Source: Chloroflexota bacterium (GTDB lineage Bacteria > Chloroflexota > Anaerolineae > Anaerolineales > Anaerolineaceae). Taken from it: DNA of 5,182 nt. Positions 4,869 to 5,182 of the stretch are shown one piece after another (the first letter of the stretch is position 1; each line of letters opens with the position of its first letter). The position numbers and the translations under genes are program-made. Location of the stretch: contig JAJYJF010000199.1 of the NCBI GenBank assembly GCA_021796375.1, forward strand, positions 1 through 5,182, written 5' to 3'. Below the pieces are notes generated by a model. The model saw only the letters and a list, made by a program, of their open reading frames with translations. It was not told the origin of the DNA and did no database searches.

Positions 4869-5182
4869 CTGATTTTTTTGAAGCTGGGCGGATCGCTCAT
4901 CACCGATAAAAATAGGCCTCACACCCTGCGCCCGGAGGCGCTGACGCGGCTGGCCGGTGAAATCGCCGAAGCGCGAAGACAGTTACCGGGATTAAATCTT
5001 CTCCTCGGGCACGGATCGGGCTCATTCGGGCACGTCCCCGGGAAGAAATACGGGACCCGCCTGGGTGTTCGCACCCCCGAAGAATGGATGGGGTTTGTGG
5101 AAGTCTGGCGGGAGGCTCGCGCGCTCAACCAGCTGGTGATGGAAGCCCTGCTGGGCGCCGGGTTGCCGGCGGTTGCTTTCCC
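4869..5182 (+). CDS. ipk: Isopentenyl phosphate kinase (partial, N-terminal part)
   Basis: It converts isopentenyl phosphate to isopentenyl diphosphate with ATP, the last step of the alternative mevalonate pathway; amino-acid-kinase fold, cytosolic. About 104 residues are visible, roughly 40% of the usual 250-265, before the window ends. From the CTG: IFLKLGGSLITDK at 2-14 holds Lys5, the glycine-rich GGS and Lys14 that bind ATP phosphates; GHGSGSFGH at 47-55 ends in His55, the substrate-phosphate-binding histidine that separates this family from other amino-acid kinases such as glutamate 5-kinase and UMP kinase; KKYGT follows at 59-63. The frame is open back to 4827 but has no ATG or GTG there. 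CTG at 4869 has a well-placed GGAGG and gives the expected short N-terminus. Alternatively the start is the ATG at 4864, joined by one missing C (CCC for CCCC), which would read M-P-L-I-F-L-K. TTG at 4878 is a less likely start. The gene has its own extended -10 promoter. Function is secure; the start is uncertain. Confidence 0.88.
   Translation, partial: MIFLKLGGSLITDKNRPHTLRPEALTRLAGEIAEARRQLPGLNLLLGHGSGSFGHVPGKKYGTRLGVRTPEEWMGFVEVWREARALNQLVMEALLGAGLPAVAF

Noticed and set aside
4155..4922. 255-codon minus-strand frame across mevalonate kinase and the following gap
   Set aside because: It is antisense to a well-supported kinase gene and to the start of isopentenyl phosphate kinase, with no domain visible.
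1..5182. Mobile element, CRISPR array, tRNA, riboswitch or toxin-antitoxin pair
   Set aside because: I found no direct-repeat array, terminal inverted repeats with a transposase, tRNA-like fold, or small paired genes in either strand.

Overview
The window is GC-rich bacterial DNA holding two divergent gene blocks. On the minus strand lie two translation-related genes, tlyA (rRNA 2'-O-methyltransferase) and lepA (EF4 GTPase). They are followed by the first 27 codons of a probable membrane protein that overlaps the lepA stop codon. On the plus strand lie three isoprenoid-related genes: a UbiA-family polyprenyl-phosphate phosphoribosyltransferase homologue, a mevalonate kinase, and the first ~104 codons of an isopentenyl phosphate kinase (IPK) cut by the window end. 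Mevalonate kinase next to IPK is the signature of the alternative mevalonate pathway (mevalonate -> mevalonate-5-phosphate -> isopentenyl phosphate -> isopentenyl diphosphate). This is typical of archaea, and among bacteria it is best known from Chloroflexota such as Roseiflexus. With the bacterial lepA/tlyA and high GC, a Chloroflexota-like bacterium is the best guess, but this is inference from gene content only.

Layout: 1-82 (minus) start of a membrane protein; 79-1878 (minus) lepA; 1879-1986 a 108-nt gap holding a -10-like TATACT very close to the lepA start and a GC inverted repeat; 1987-2778 (minus) tlyA; 2779-2865 the divergent intergenic region; 2866-3756 (plus) prenyltransferase; 3756-4724 (plus) mevalonate kinase, overlapping the previous stop by one base; 4725-4868 a 144-nt gap with a GC-rich nested hairpin, an extended -10 promoter and a Shine-Dalgarno sequence; 4869-5182 (plus) IPK, incomplete.

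The divergent region is the regulatory centre. A palindromic ATTATAAT (2811-2818) gives a perfect TATAAT on both strands, offset by two bases, so tlyA/lepA and the isoprenoid genes may be fired from one symmetric promoter. A perfect 7-bp inverted repeat (2818-2835) sits over the plus-strand start site and would also cover the tlyA -35 area, so it is a candidate operator for both directions. The prenyltransferase and mevalonate kinase are very likely one translationally coupled operon. IPK has its own promoter and an odd start: the only ATG near its Shine-Dalgarno is out of frame and meets a stop after two codons, while the correct frame begins at an in-frame CTG. This is either a genuine CTG start or a one-base loss in a C run.

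I saw no tRNA, rRNA, CRISPR array, insertion sequence or phage gene. The other long open frames are antisense or shifted-frame shadows of these genes.
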